Both the position numbers and the translations under genes were made by a program. This document shows, piece after piece, positions 5,850 to 13,483 of a stretch of 13,488 nucleotides of DNA. How positions within the stretch are numbered: position 1 is the stretch's first letter; each line of letters starts with the position of its first letter. The notes beneath the pieces were generated by a model. That model was not told the origin of the DNA, searched no databases, and saw only the letters and a program-made list of their open reading frames with translations. The stretch comes from Actinomycetes bacterium (GTDB lineage: Bacteria; Actinomycetota; Acidimicrobiia; Acidimicrobiales; Palsa-688). The DNA lies in the NCBI GenBank assembly GCA_021816565.1, contig JAKAXN010000092.1, forward strand, positions 1 to 13,488, read 5' to 3'.

Positions 5850-7028
5850 TCAGTCCCCTCCCCGGTCCAGGCCGGCGGCGTCGGCCACGATCTCCATCGG
5901 GTGCATCACCCGCAGCCCGGCGCCGGCCAGCCACAGGGCGCAGCCCGGGTTGGGGCTGGCCACCACGTCGGCGCCGGTCGCCCCGATGACCTGCACCTTC
6001 TGGTCGCGGATCCGCCCGGCCAGCTCCGGCTCCAGGGCGCTGTACGCGCCGCCCGCCCCGCAGCAGCGGCCCTCGTCGGTCAGCTCCACCAGCTCGGCGT
6101 AGGGCGCCAGCACCCGGCGGACGTGGGCCTCGGCCCGCTGCACGTGGCGCAGGTGGCAGGGGTCCTGGACGGCGACCCGCAAGCGGGGCCGGTCGGGGCG
6201 GGCCGGCGGAAGCCGCTCGGCGCGGCCGCCGACCCATTCCTGCACGTCGAACACCCGGGCTGCGAAGGCTTCCGCCCCGGCGGTGCCGACGAGCCGGCCG
6301 TACTCCTTCATGGCCGCCCCGCAGCCGGCGGAGTCCACCAGGATCGGAGCGGTGCCGGGAAAGGCATCCATCACCCGCCGGGCCAGGAGGACCGCCCGGT
6401 CGTGGAGCCCGGCGTGGCCGTGGAGGGCCCCGCAGCAGGCCGCCGCCGGTCCAGGGAGGGCCACGCCCACACCCATGGCCCCGAGCACGGCGATGGTGGC
6501 CCGGTGCACCGGGCGCTGCCAGGCGTCCATCACGCAGCCGGTGAACAGCCACACGTCGGTGCCGGTGGCCGCCAGCGCGCCGCGCCGGAGGGGAAGGCGG
6601 GGCAGGCTCAGGCGGGCGGCCACCGGGGCGGGCACCAGCCGGGCCCGCTGCGCCGCCGCCCCGGCCGCTGTGAGGCCGGCCAGCAGGCGGGGGTGCTCGA
6701 GGGTGCGGTACGCCAGGCGCTGCCACCACGGAACGGCCCGCTCGGCGATGACCCGCCGGGACGCCTCCATCAGTCGGCCGAACGGCACCGAGGACGGGCA
6801 GGCGGTCTCGCAGGCCCGGCACTGCACGCACGACTGCATCATCTCGGTGAACGCCTCCCCGACCGGGGCCCCCTCCTCCACCGCCCGCATGGCGGCTATG
6901 CGGCCCCGGGGGGAGCGGGACTCCTCGCCGGTCACCCGGAACGTCGGGCAGTGGGCCAGGCACAACCCGCACGACACGCAGCCGGCCAGTTCGTCCACGT
7001 CGAGGGGCAGGACCCGACCGGTGGTCAT
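5850..7028 (-). CDS. glcF: Glycolate oxidase iron-sulfur subunit GlcF
   Basis: This is a protein of 392 residues. Two ferredoxin-type 4Fe-4S sites lie at the N-terminus: Cys17, Cys20, Cys23, Cys27-Pro and Cys67, Cys70, Cys73, Cys77-Pro. Two cysteine-rich CCG domains follow, with CCG at 198-200 and 322-324 plus GCVMDAW, SAGCG and DPCHL segments. This is the standard GlcF / heterodisulfide-reductase-D-like layout, and the length is close to the family norm. GlcF takes electrons from the GlcD/GlcE flavin subunits and passes them to the membrane quinone pool during oxidation of glycolate (or D-lactate-like 2-hydroxyacids). The ATG at 7028 overlaps the glcE stop (ATGA) and has GGAG eight bases upstream. 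The open frame extends much further upstream, but that stretch shadows glcE. Confidence 0.93.
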   Translation of the reverse strand: MTTGRVLPLDVDELAGCVSCGLCLAHCPTFRVTGEESRSPRGRIAAMRAVEEGAPVGEAFTEMMQSCVQCRACETACPSSVPFGRLMEASRRVIAERAVPWWQRLAYRTLEHPRLLAGLTAAGAAAQRARLVPAPVAARLSLPRLPLRRGALAATGTDVWLFTGCVMDAWQRPVHRATIAVLGAMGVGVALPGPAAACCGALHGHAGLHDRAVLLARRVMDAFPGTAPILVDSAGCGAAMKEYGRLVGTAGAEAFAARVFDVQEWVGGRAERLPPARPDRPRLRVAVQDPCHLRHVQRAEAHVRRVLAPYAELVELTDEGRCCGAGGAYSALEPELAGRIRDQKVQVIGATGADVVASPNPGCALWLAGAGLRVMHPMEIVADAAGLDRGGD

Positions 7029-7987
7029 CGGGCCGGCTCCGGGACGGCCGGGGCGAGCGGTGAGCGGCCCGGGTTGAGCCGGCCGTCGGGATCGAAGCGG
7101 GCCTTGACCCGCCGGTGCAGATCGGTGACCACCTCCGAGGGTCGGGGACCGGGCAGGCACCGGGCCGCCTCCGGGTCGCAGTGCAGCATCCCCACCCCCA
7201 CCTCCGCCAGCCAGCGGCCGGTGCCGCCCGTGACCTCGGGTACCGAGCGCAGCTCGGCCGGGGCCAGCGACCGCCGGGCCGGCCCGGGCCGGGGCGGCGG
7301 CCCATCCACCGGGGTGAAGCGCCCGTCGAGCAGCGCCGCCGCCTGGTCCTCCACGTCGGCCCGGTAGCCGGCCAGGCCGACCCAGGTGCGCGAGCCGTCC
7401 CACAGGACCGACAGCGGCCGGTACAGGGACTCCGACAGAGAGAACGGGTCGACCCCGTCGCCCTGCCACCACTGCTCGAGCTCCGGGCGGGGCCGGCAGC
7501 GCAGCACCACCTCGGCCAGGAACCCGAGGGTGCCCACCGAGCCGACCATCAGCCGGCACAGGTCGTAGCCGGTCACGTTCTTCACCAGCGGCGCCCCGGC
7601 CCGGACCAGCGAGCCGGTCGAGTCCACCAGCGTGACCTCCAGCACGCTGTCGCGGACCGGTCCCCAGCCCAGCCGGCGCAGCCCGCTGCGCCCGCAGGCC
7701 AAGACACCGCCGACGGTGGCCTGCTCGGGGCGGTCGGCCTCCAGGGCCACGAACTGGCCCCCCACCGCGGTGGCCTCGGCCAGCTCCGCCACGGTCGTGC
7801 CGGCACGCACCCGCACGATCATCTCCCCCGGCTCGTGGGCCACCACCCCGGCCGGAGGCGACACCTCGACAGCCCCGGCGTCGAGGGGGCCACCCACGTC
7901 CCACTGGGTGCGGCCGCCCACACAGGTGACCGGGCCGGCCGGACCCACCGCCGCGGCGAAGCGTTCGAGCGGTCCGGTCAGATCCAC
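7025..7987 (-). CDS. glcE: Glycolate oxidase FAD-binding subunit GlcE
   Basis: This is a protein of about 320 residues with a PCMH-type FAD-binding domain: AGTTVAEL, then TVGGVLACGRSGLRRLGWG, then PLVKNVTGYDLCRLMVGSVGTLGFL. It ends in RFDPDGRLNPGR, a C-terminal signature shared with GlcD. It is shorter than GlcD and lacks its full C-terminal lobe, which is normal for GlcE. The chosen start is GTG at 7987, preceded by GGAGG (7992-7996 on this strand). It overlaps the last ten bases of glcD in another frame; the stop overlaps the glcF ATG. The open frame continues upstream to about 8455, but that part is a shadow of glcD. It works with GlcD and GlcF in one oxidase complex. Confidence 0.9.
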   Translation of the reverse strand: MDLTGPLERFAAAVGPAGPVTCVGGRTQWDVGGPLDAGAVEVSPPAGVVAHEPGEMIVRVRAGTTVAELAEATAVGGQFVALEADRPEQATVGGVLACGRSGLRRLGWGPVRDSVLEVTLVDSTGSLVRAGAPLVKNVTGYDLCRLMVGSVGTLGFLAEVVLRCRPRPELEQWWQGDGVDPFSLSESLYRPLSVLWDGSRTWVGLAGYRADVEDQAAALLDGRFTPVDGPPPRPGPARRSLAPAELRSVPEVTGGTGRWLAEVGVGMLHCDPEAARCLPGPRPSEVVTDLHRRVKARFDPDGRLNPGRSPLAPAVPEPAR

Positions 7988-9450
7988 ACCCCCTCCGGGA
8001 GGTCGGCCAGGTCGCCGCAGCGGGAACCGCCCCGGGGCAGGACCTTCCCGGGGTTGCACAGACCGTCGGGGTCGAACGCCTCCCGGAGCCAGTTCTGGGC
8101 CCGCAGGTCCACCGCCTCGAACACGAGGGGCATGGCGTCGCGCTTCTCGAGGCCGATGCCGTGCTCGCCCGACAGGCTGCCGCCGGCCCGTACGCACGTT
8201 TCGATTATCGCCTGGCCGGCGTCGTGCACCTTCTCGAGGACCCCCGGGAGGCGCCGGTCGAAGACGATCAGCGGGTGCAGGTTGCCGTCGCCGGCGTGGA
8301 ACACGTTGCCCAGGACCAGGTCCCGCTCGGCGCAGATCCGCCCCACCTCGTCGAGCACCTCCACCAGAGCGGTCCGGGGCACCACGCAGTCGTGGAGGTA
8401 GTAGTTCGGGGCTATGCGGGCCACCGCGCCGAAGGCCGACTTGCGCCCCTTCCACCAGCCGGCCCGCTCGGCGTCATCGCCGGCCACCCGCACCTGGCGG
8501 GCCCCGTGGGACCGCAGCACCTCGGCCACGATCCCGGTCTGCACGTCGACGCCGGTGGGCAGGCCGTCGACCTCCAGCAGCAGCACCGCCGCGGCATCGG
8601 TCGGGAAGCCGGCGTGGACGAAGGCCTCGACCACCTCGACGATGGTGGCGTCCATCATCTCCAGCGCGGCGGGCACCACCCCGGCGCCTATCACCGCGGT
8701 CACCGCCCGGGCGGCGTCGTGCATGGTCCCGAAATCGGCCAGCAGGGTGGCCACCCGGGGCGGGAGGGGGGTGAGCCGCACACCGATGCGGGTGGCGATG
8801 CCCATGGTCCCCTCGCTGCCGACGAAGGCGCCCCGCAGGTCCAGGCCGTCCGGCTCGGGGTCGGCGCCGCCGAGCAGGGCCACCCGGCCGTCGGGCAGGA
8901 CCACCTCGAGGGCCGCGATGTGGGCGTTGGTGACGCCGTAGAGCAGGCAGTGGGGGCCGCCGGAGTTGTTGGCCACGTTGCCGCCCACCGAACACGACTG
9001 CTGGCTGGAGGGATCGGGAGCGAAGTGCAGCCCCAGATGGGCGACCGCCCGGGACAGGTCCAGGTTGAGCACCCCGGGCTGCACCCAGGCCATCCGCTGC
9101 TCGGCGTCGACCTCGAGGATCCGGTCCATCTTGGTGGTCACGATGACCACCGGGGGCACCTCCCCCACCGGGGTGGCGCCGCCGGCCAGCCCGGTGCCCG
9201 ATCCGCGGGCCACGAACGGCCGGCCGTGGCGGACGCACGCCGCCACCGCCGCCGCCACCTCCTCGGTGCTGAGCGGGAAGCACACCACCGAAGCCCGGCC
9301 GCTGATCATCGACGCGTCCCTGCCGTACAGGCCGAGCTCGGCCGGGTCCCAGCGGACCCGGTCCGCGGCGAGGGCGGACTGCAGCTCGGCCACCAGGGCC
9401 GAGTCGGCGGGAGCGGCGGTGCTCCGGCGGGGCGGGCGGGAGGTGATCAT
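7978..9450 (-). CDS. glcD: Glycolate oxidase FAD subunit GlcD (2-hydroxyacid dehydrogenase)
   Basis: This is a protein of 490 residues. The N-terminal FAD-binding domain carries RGSGTGLAGGA (82-92), followed by SVGGNVANNSGG (154-165) and GSEGTMGI (211-218). The C-terminal substrate domain holds GNVFHAGDGNLHP and GEHGIGLEK, and the protein closes with FDPDGLCNPGKVLP. These are the hallmarks of GlcD / D-lactate dehydrogenase flavoproteins. GlcE and GlcF directly downstream favour glycolate oxidase, although D-lactate or other 2-hydroxyacids cannot be excluded. ATG at 9450 is chosen because GGAG lies ten bases upstream and the family N-terminus begins nearby; the frame is open to about 9555, but that extension runs into the end of the hydrolase gene. 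The gap to that hydrolase gene is only 26 bases, so the two may share a transcript. Confidence 0.93.
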   Translation of the reverse strand: MITSRPPRRSTAAPADSALVAELQSALAADRVRWDPAELGLYGRDASMISGRASVVCFPLSTEEVAAAVAACVRHGRPFVARGSGTGLAGGATPVGEVPPVVIVTTKMDRILEVDAEQRMAWVQPGVLNLDLSRAVAHLGLHFAPDPSSQQSCSVGGNVANNSGGPHCLLYGVTNAHIAALEVVLPDGRVALLGGADPEPDGLDLRGAFVGSEGTMGIATRIGVRLTPLPPRVATLLADFGTMHDAARAVTAVIGAGVVPAALEMMDATIVEVVEAFVHAGFPTDAAAVLLLEVDGLPTGVDVQTGIVAEVLRSHGARQVRVAGDDAERAGWWKGRKSAFGAVARIAPNYYLHDCVVPRTALVEVLDEVGRICAERDLVLGNVFHAGDGNLHPLIVFDRRLPGVLEKVHDAGQAIIETCVRAGGSLSGEHGIGLEKRDAMPLVFEAVDLRAQNWLREAFDPDGLCNPGKVLPRGGSRCGDLADLPEGVWI

Positions 9451-9476
9451 GGGCTTCGGGCTCCAGTCTGCCCGCT

Positions 9477-11027
9477 CTAGTTGGTCGGGCAGCGGGTTCC
9501 CGCCGCCGGGACCTTCAAGCCGACCAGGTAGGCGTCGACCGCGGAACGGATGCACGAGCTGTACGGGTAGGCGGTGTGGCCCTCCCCCACCCGGGTGAGC
9601 AGCACCCCGTGCTGCAGCTCCCCGGCCAGCGCCTGGGCCTCCGAGTAGGGAGTGGCCGGATCCCCGGTGGTGCCGACCACCAGGATCGGCGGCGACCCGG
9701 CGGCCGTGATCGGCCCCGGACGGCCCGTGGCGGGCACCGGCCAGAGCGAGCAGGACATCTCGCTGTAGAGGTTGGCCACCCCGAACACCGGGGCGGCCGC
9801 CCGGGCCGCCGGGGCGTCGGCCTCGATGGTGGCCACCGAGGGGGCGGGGGCGTCCAGGCAGTTGACCGCGGTGTTGGCCTCGAACTCGTTGGTGTAGCTG
9901 CCGTCGCTCCGGCGCCCGGTGTAGGAGTCGAACAGCTCCATGATCTCGGTGCCGTCACCGGCGGAGGCCTGGGCCAGCGCCGAGCCGAGGAACGGCCAGA
10001 CCTTCGTCGAGTACAGACCCCACGCCGTCCCGTACAGCAGCGCCGCGGCCCCCACGGTGCGGGTGGAGCCCCGCACCGGTAGGGGCCGGGACCGGACCCG
10101 GTTGAGCAGGGCCTCGAAGGTCTGCACCGGGTCCGGTCCGGTCTTCCACGGGCAGCTGCTGGTCGACGAGCAGTACGAGAAGAAGGAGTTGAGGTCGCCC
10201 TCCAGGGCGGCCGACTGCACGTCGAGGCCCTTGATGACCGGCAGGGCCGGGTCGATGGCCCCGTCGAGCACCATGGCCCGCACCCGTGTCGGGTACAGCC
10301 CGGCGTAGGTCGCCCCGAGGAGGGTGCCGTAGGAGAAGCCCAGGTAGGTGAGCCCGGAATCGCCGACGTCGCGGCGGATCACGTCCATGTCCATGGCCGC
10401 GTCGACGGTGCTCACGTAGGGCAGCTCCGCCCCGCTGCGCTGCTGGCAGCCGGTGTCGAAGGTCTTCAGCTCGGCCAGGTAGGACGACATCTGCGCCGGC
10501 GTCGACGGCTCCGGCTCGGTGGAGTAGTACTGCTCCAGGCCGGCCGGGTCGAGGCAGGTGACCGGAGCGGTCCGTCCCACCCCCGGCGGGTCGAACCCGA
10601 CGATGTCGAAATGCTGCAGCAGCACCGGGTTCAGATAGCTCACCGCCGAGGGGAGGAAGTCCACTCCGGAGACGCCCGGCCCCCCCGGGTTGACCAGCAG
10701 CGACCCGATGCGCGCGCCCGACGCCGGCCGGCGGTCGAGGGCCATGCCGATGGTGCCTTTGGAGAGATCCTGCGGGTCGCGCGGCACCGCGATGGTGGCG
10801 CACTGGTATCCCGACGGCCCGGCTGCACCTTTGCACGGGACCCAGTCGACAGGTGTCGCCGGCAGGACCGTGCCCGCGGTCGCGGTGGGGGCCGGACCGG
10901 AGGTGGAGGCCGGGGCCGGCCGGGTGGTGGGCGTGGCACTGCGGCCCGGCGAGGACCCGCAGGCGGCGATCAGGGTCACGGAGAGGGCTGCGGCCGCCAC
11001 CCGCGCCAGCCCTTGGGCAGAATTCAT
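9477..11027 (-). CDS. Secreted alpha/beta-hydrolase lipoprotein, TAP-like (S33 tripeptidyl aminopeptidase type)
   Basis: This is a protein of 516 residues. The N-terminus is a lipoprotein signal: a short basic end, a hydrophobic run at about 8-21, and a lipobox LIAAC with Cys23 as the lipidated residue. A Pro/Thr/Ala/Ser-rich linker to about residue 58 should extend the enzyme from the membrane. The catalytic domain shows NPGGPGVSG (113-121, oxyanion region), GFSYGT with nucleophile Ser232, Asp456 in GDPATP and His484 in GEGHTAY. A TAP-like C-terminal region covers about 400-513. Several cysteines in the exported part could form disulfides. Relatives in Streptomyces and mycobacteria are secreted tripeptidyl aminopeptidases or related hydrolases; the substrate here is not evident. 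The ATG at 11027 gives the complete signal peptide, and a TANNNT box lies ten bases upstream. Confidence 0.9.
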   Translation of the reverse strand: MNSAQGLARVAAAALSVTLIAACGSSPGRSATPTTRPAPASTSGPAPTATAGTVLPATPVDWVPCKGAAGPSGYQCATIAVPRDPQDLSKGTIGMALDRRPASGARIGSLLVNPGGPGVSGVDFLPSAVSYLNPVLLQHFDIVGFDPPGVGRTAPVTCLDPAGLEQYYSTEPEPSTPAQMSSYLAELKTFDTGCQQRSGAELPYVSTVDAAMDMDVIRRDVGDSGLTYLGFSYGTLLGATYAGLYPTRVRAMVLDGAIDPALPVIKGLDVQSAALEGDLNSFFSYCSSTSSCPWKTGPDPVQTFEALLNRVRSRPLPVRGSTRTVGAAALLYGTAWGLYSTKVWPFLGSALAQASAGDGTEIMELFDSYTGRRSDGSYTNEFEANTAVNCLDAPAPSVATIEADAPAARAAAPVFGVANLYSEMSCSLWPVPATGRPGPITAAGSPPILVVGTTGDPATPYSEAQALAGELQHGVLLTRVGEGHTAYPYSSCIRSAVDAYLVGLKVPAAGTRCPTN

Positions 11028-11037
11028 TACCCCGGGG

Positions 11038-11043
11038 AGACTA
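11038..11043 (-). promoter_or_regulatory. Candidate -10 box for the TAP-like hydrolase gene
   Basis: Read on the minus strand this is TAGTCT, a TANNNT match, ending ten bases before the ATG at 11027. The message would have a leader of only a few bases. The downstream CCCCGGGG palindrome (11030-11037) leaves no good Shine-Dalgarno. No clear -35 element is seen. Confidence 0.3.
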
Positions 11044-11062
11044 TTCGCCGGGACGGTTGCTG

Positions 11063-11068
11063 TACGGT
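11063..11068 (+). promoter_or_regulatory. Candidate -10 box placing transcription start at the dipeptidase ATG (leaderless)
   Basis: TACGGT matches TANNNT and ends six bases before the ATG at 11075, so the A of ATG would be the expected transcription start. There is no good Shine-Dalgarno before this ATG. Both facts fit the leaderless arrangement common in actinobacteria. It lies in the same 47-base gap as the opposing hydrolase promoter candidate. Confidence 0.4.
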
Positions 11069-11074
11069 TCGGGA

Positions 11075-12463
11075 ATGCCCGATCCCGCCCTGGCGAACTA
11101 CGTCGACGCCGAGCGTGAGCGCATCGTCGACACCCTCCTCGACTGGCTGCGGGTCCCGTCCATATCGGCCGACCCCGCCCACTCCGCCGACGTGCGCCGC
11201 TCCGCCGAGTTGTGCGCCGGCCTCATGACCGCGGCCGGCCTCGAGGACGTGACCCTGCTCGAGACCCCGGGGCTCCCGGCTGTCTACGGGCAGTGGTGCC
11301 ACGCCGGACCCGGTGCCCCGACGGTGCTGGTCTACGGCCATCACGACGTGCAGCCCGTCGACCCGCTCGCCGAGTGGACCAGCCCGCCGTTCGAGCCGGT
11401 GATAGTCGACGGCGAGTGCCGGGCCCGGGGAGCCATCGACGACAAGGGCCAGACCCTGTACCAGATAGAGGCGGCCCGGGGCCTGTTGCGCGACGGGGGC
11501 CGGCTGCCGGTCAACCTCAAGTTCCTCGTCGAGGGTGAGGAGGAGGTGGGCAGCCCCAACTTCGAGGCCCTGCTGGAGCGGGAGGCGGACCGCCTGGCGT
11601 GCGACGTCATCGTGGTGTCCGACACCGGGATGATCAGCCCCGAGGTGCCCTCCACCACGGTGGGGATGCGGGGGCTGGTGGCCTTCGACGTGACCCTGCG
11701 CAGCGCCTCCACCGACCTGCACAGCGGCATGTGGGGCGGGACCGTGCCCAACTCGGCCCTGCTGGCGGCCCGCCTGGCGGCCGCTCTGCACGACGGGCGG
11801 GGTCGGGTGACCCTGCCCGGCTTCTACGACCGGGTGCGTCCACTGTCACCGGTGGAGCAGGCGTCGATGGACTCGCAGCCCTTCGACGAGGCCGGCTTCC
11901 GCGCCGCCGCCGGCGGGGTCCCCTACCTGGAGGGAGAGGACGGCTACAGCCCGCTCGAACGGGTCGGGGTCCGGCCCACCGCCGAGGTGGTGGGCATCCA
12001 CGGCGGCTACGGCGGACCGGGTATCAAGACCATCGTCCCGGCCACCGCCGGGTTCAAGGTGGCGTTCCGGCTGGTGCCGGACCAGCGCCCCGAGGAGGTG
12101 GAACCGGCGTTCCGGGCCTGGCTGGCCGAGCGGGTCCCGGCCGGGATCGAGGTGCACGTCACCCCCGAGGGCGGCGTGGCCCCCGCTCTCACCCCCGTCG
12201 GCCATCCGGCGGTGAAGGCGCTGTCGCGGACCATCGAGGCCATCTGGGGCAAGTCGCCGCTATTCACCAGGGAGGGCGGCAGCGGCCCCGAGGAGGCTCT
12301 CGGGCGGGTGCTGTCGGCGCCGGTGCTGTTCCTGGGCGTGGGCCTGCCCGACGACCGCATACACGCCCCGAACGAGCGGATGGTCATGGACCAGTTCTGG
12401 AAGGGGCTGCTGGCCGCCGGGGAGCTGCTCATCGAACTGGGCCGCCGCGGGGAGGCCTCGTGA
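11075..12463 (+). CDS. M20-family metallodipeptidase (carnosinase/CPG2-like)
   Basis: This protein of 462 residues is a zinc peptidase of the M20 dipeptidase group. Motifs appear in family order: VYGHHDVQP (His89 metal ligand, Asp91), RGAIDDKG (Asp122 bridging), EGEEEVGS (Glu156 general base, Glu157 ligand), SDTG (Asp183 ligand), DLHSG (His216 in the lid domain), REGGSGP near 399, and DRIHAPNE (His430 ligand). These assignments are by alignment in the head to human cytosolic dipeptidase. All key residues are present, so it should be active. With no signal peptide it is cytoplasmic and probably hydrolyses dipeptides or related amides. The start at 11075 begins just before the family N-terminus and fits a leaderless message. 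Its stop overlaps the GTG of the following cysteine-rich gene. Confidence 0.92.
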   Translation: MPDPALANYVDAERERIVDTLLDWLRVPSISADPAHSADVRRSAELCAGLMTAAGLEDVTLLETPGLPAVYGQWCHAGPGAPTVLVYGHHDVQPVDPLAEWTSPPFEPVIVDGECRARGAIDDKGQTLYQIEAARGLLRDGGRLPVNLKFLVEGEEEVGSPNFEALLEREADRLACDVIVVSDTGMISPEVPSTTVGMRGLVAFDVTLRSASTDLHSGMWGGTVPNSALLAARLAAALHDGRGRVTLPGFYDRVRPLSPVEQASMDSQPFDEAGFRAAAGGVPYLEGEDGYSPLERVGVRPTAEVVGIHGGYGGPGIKTIVPATAGFKVAFRLVPDQRPEEVEPAFRAWLAERVPAGIEVHVTPEGGVAPALTPVGHPAVKALSRTIEAIWGKSPLFTREGGSGPEEALGRVLSAPVLFLGVGLPDDRIHAPNERMVMDQFWKGLLAAGELLIELGRRGEAS

Positions 12464-13218
12464 GCGGGGCGGCGGCGGTTCCGGCCGAGACCCACGAGTG
12501 GGTGTCCTTCGACGACCCCCACGAACAGCGGACCTGGGTGTTCGACGTCACCTTCCTGCTGTCGAGGTGGGAGTGCATCTTCGGCCGGGGCTGCCAGGGG
12601 GTGCTCACCGGTCCGGCGCCGGAGCTGGAGCAGGGCTGCTGCTCCTACGGGGCGCACTTCACCGACGACGCCGACGTGGCCCGGGTGAAGCGGGCGGCCC
12701 GGTCGCTCAAGGCGGCGGAGTGGCAGTTCCACCGGGAGGGCCGCCGCGACGGGGTGGTCACCACCGAGGCGGACGGCACCCGCATCAGCCGGCTGGTGGA
12801 CGACGCCTGCATCTTCCTCAACCGGCCCGGGTTCCCCACCGGGGCGGGCTGCGCCCTGCACCAGGCGGCGCTGCGCAAGGGAGTCGAGCCGCTCGAGCTG
12901 AAGCCCGACGTGTGCTGGCAGCTACCGCTGCGCCGGGAGGACACCACCGAAGACGACGGGCGGGTCACATCCCGGGTGACGCAGTGGGATCGCCGCCACT
13001 GGGGTGGCGGCGGCGGGGAGTTCCACTGGTGGTGCACCGAGGCGCCCGAGGCGTTCAAGGGGCGCCGGCCGGTGTACGAGACGCTGGGGCCGGAGCTGCG
13101 GGCCATGGCCGGCGAGGATGTCTACGCCCGGCTGGCCGCCTACCTGGATACCCGGAAGAAGGGGCGGGTTCCGCTGGCCCACCCGGTGGTCCGCCGCCGT
13201 AGCGCCCCGAAGGGCTGA
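12460..13218 (+). CDS. Eight-cysteine protein of unknown function, weakly like YkgJ/DUF3109 metal-cluster proteins
   Basis: This is a protein of 252 residues. The cysteines are at 39, 45, 60-61, 117, 131, 152 and 192. The segments WECIFGRGC, GCCSYGAHF, ACIFLNRP, GCALHQAA and KPDVCWQLPL recall the cysteine spacing of YkgJ/DUF3109-type proteins, which are thought to bind iron-sulfur or zinc. That match is by eye and weak. There is also a Gly/Trp-rich WGGGGGEFHWWC stretch (181-192). No signal or membrane segment is seen, so it is probably cytoplasmic. The GTG start at 12460 overlaps the dipeptidase stop and has GGAGG at 12451-12455, so translation is probably coupled. The open frame extends far upstream as a shadow of the dipeptidase gene. 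No function can be assigned. Confidence 0.8.
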   Translation: MSGAAAVPAETHEWVSFDDPHEQRTWVFDVTFLLSRWECIFGRGCQGVLTGPAPELEQGCCSYGAHFTDDADVARVKRAARSLKAAEWQFHREGRRDGVVTTEADGTRISRLVDDACIFLNRPGFPTGAGCALHQAALRKGVEPLELKPDVCWQLPLRREDTTEDDGRVTSRVTQWDRRHWGGGGGEFHWWCTEAPEAFKGRRPVYETLGPELRAMAGEDVYARLAAYLDTRKKGRVPLAHPVVRRRSAPKG

Positions 13219-13220
13219 GA

Positions 13221-13234
13221 GCCGGCCCGCCGGC
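13221..13234. terminator. Short GC hairpin between convergent genes, weak terminator candidate
   Basis: GCCGG (13221-13225) pairs with CCGGC (13230-13234) around a four-base loop, just after the stop of the cysteine-rich gene. A competing stem, CCGGG (13234-13238) with CCCGG (13249-13253), overlaps the stop of the facing gene. There is no T-run, and in DNA this GC-rich such stems occur often by chance. Confidence 0.25.
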
Positions 13235-13243
13235 CGGGATCGG

Positions 13244-13426
13244 TCAGGCCCGGTGTGGCTCGGGGTCGGAGAACTCGTCCTCGTCGAGATCCTCCATGGC
13301 CAGGCACCAGCTGGCGTGATCGGCGCCGGGCTCGGCACCGCACTCGGCGCAGGGCTCCACATTTTCCTCGGTGAGCCGCTTCAGAGCCCGCGCCTCTTCG
13401 AAACGCCGATGCCGTCCCTTTTTCAC
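13244..13426 (-). CDS. Small zinc-ribbon-like protein
   Basis: This is a protein of 60 residues. A basic N-terminus (MKKGRHRRF) leads into CAECG at 26-30, then His37 and Cys41 (Cys-x2-Cys-x7-His-x3-Cys), a plausible single zinc site. An acidic tail follows (residues 44-57, mostly Glu and Asp). The start is GTG at 13426, supported by GGGAG seven bases upstream; no ATG suits. The family is not recognised. The gene converges on the cysteine-rich gene. A nucleic-acid or protein-binding role would be guesswork. Confidence 0.7.
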   Translation of the reverse strand: MKKGRHRRFEEARALKRLTEENVEPCAECGAEPGADHASWCLAMEDLDEDEFSDPEPHRA

Positions 13427-13477
13427 CCTAAAGCTCCCGTTGGTCGAGAAAAGCCACGCGCCCGTAGCCGGTTGCTC

Positions 13478-13483
13478 ATTGTA
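13478..13483 (-). promoter_or_regulatory. Candidate -10 box for the small zinc-ribbon-like gene
   Basis: On the minus strand this reads TACAAT, a close match to the sigma-70 -10 consensus in one of the few AT-richer spots of the window. Transcription would start near 13471, giving a leader of about 45 bases that contains the GGGAG ribosome site. The -35 element would fall outside the window, so the call cannot be completed here. Confidence 0.35.

Noticed and set aside
5778..7367. Long + strand open frame opposite glcF/glcE, with others at 7115-8401 and 8161-9480
   Set aside because: Shadow frames: the minus strand in this region carries clear GlcD/E/F motifs, and the + translations are low-complexity.
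7029..7904. N-terminal extension of glcF, and likewise extensions of glcE to 8455 and glcD to 9555
   Set aside because: They run through upstream genes with clear domains in another frame. The internal starts have ribosome sites and overlap the preceding stops.
11030..11037. CCCCGGGG palindrome as an operator
   Set aside because: Eight-base GC palindromes are expected by chance in such GC-rich DNA, and no regulator gene is nearby.
10853..11074. Upstream extension of the dipeptidase gene
   Set aside because: It lies over the signal-peptide end of the divergent hydrolase and has no family similarity; the family N-terminus begins at 11075.
11599..12459. Upstream extension of the cysteine-rich gene into the dipeptidase
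   Set aside because: The extension is Gly/Arg-rich shadow sequence in the wrong frame of a well-supported M20 gene.
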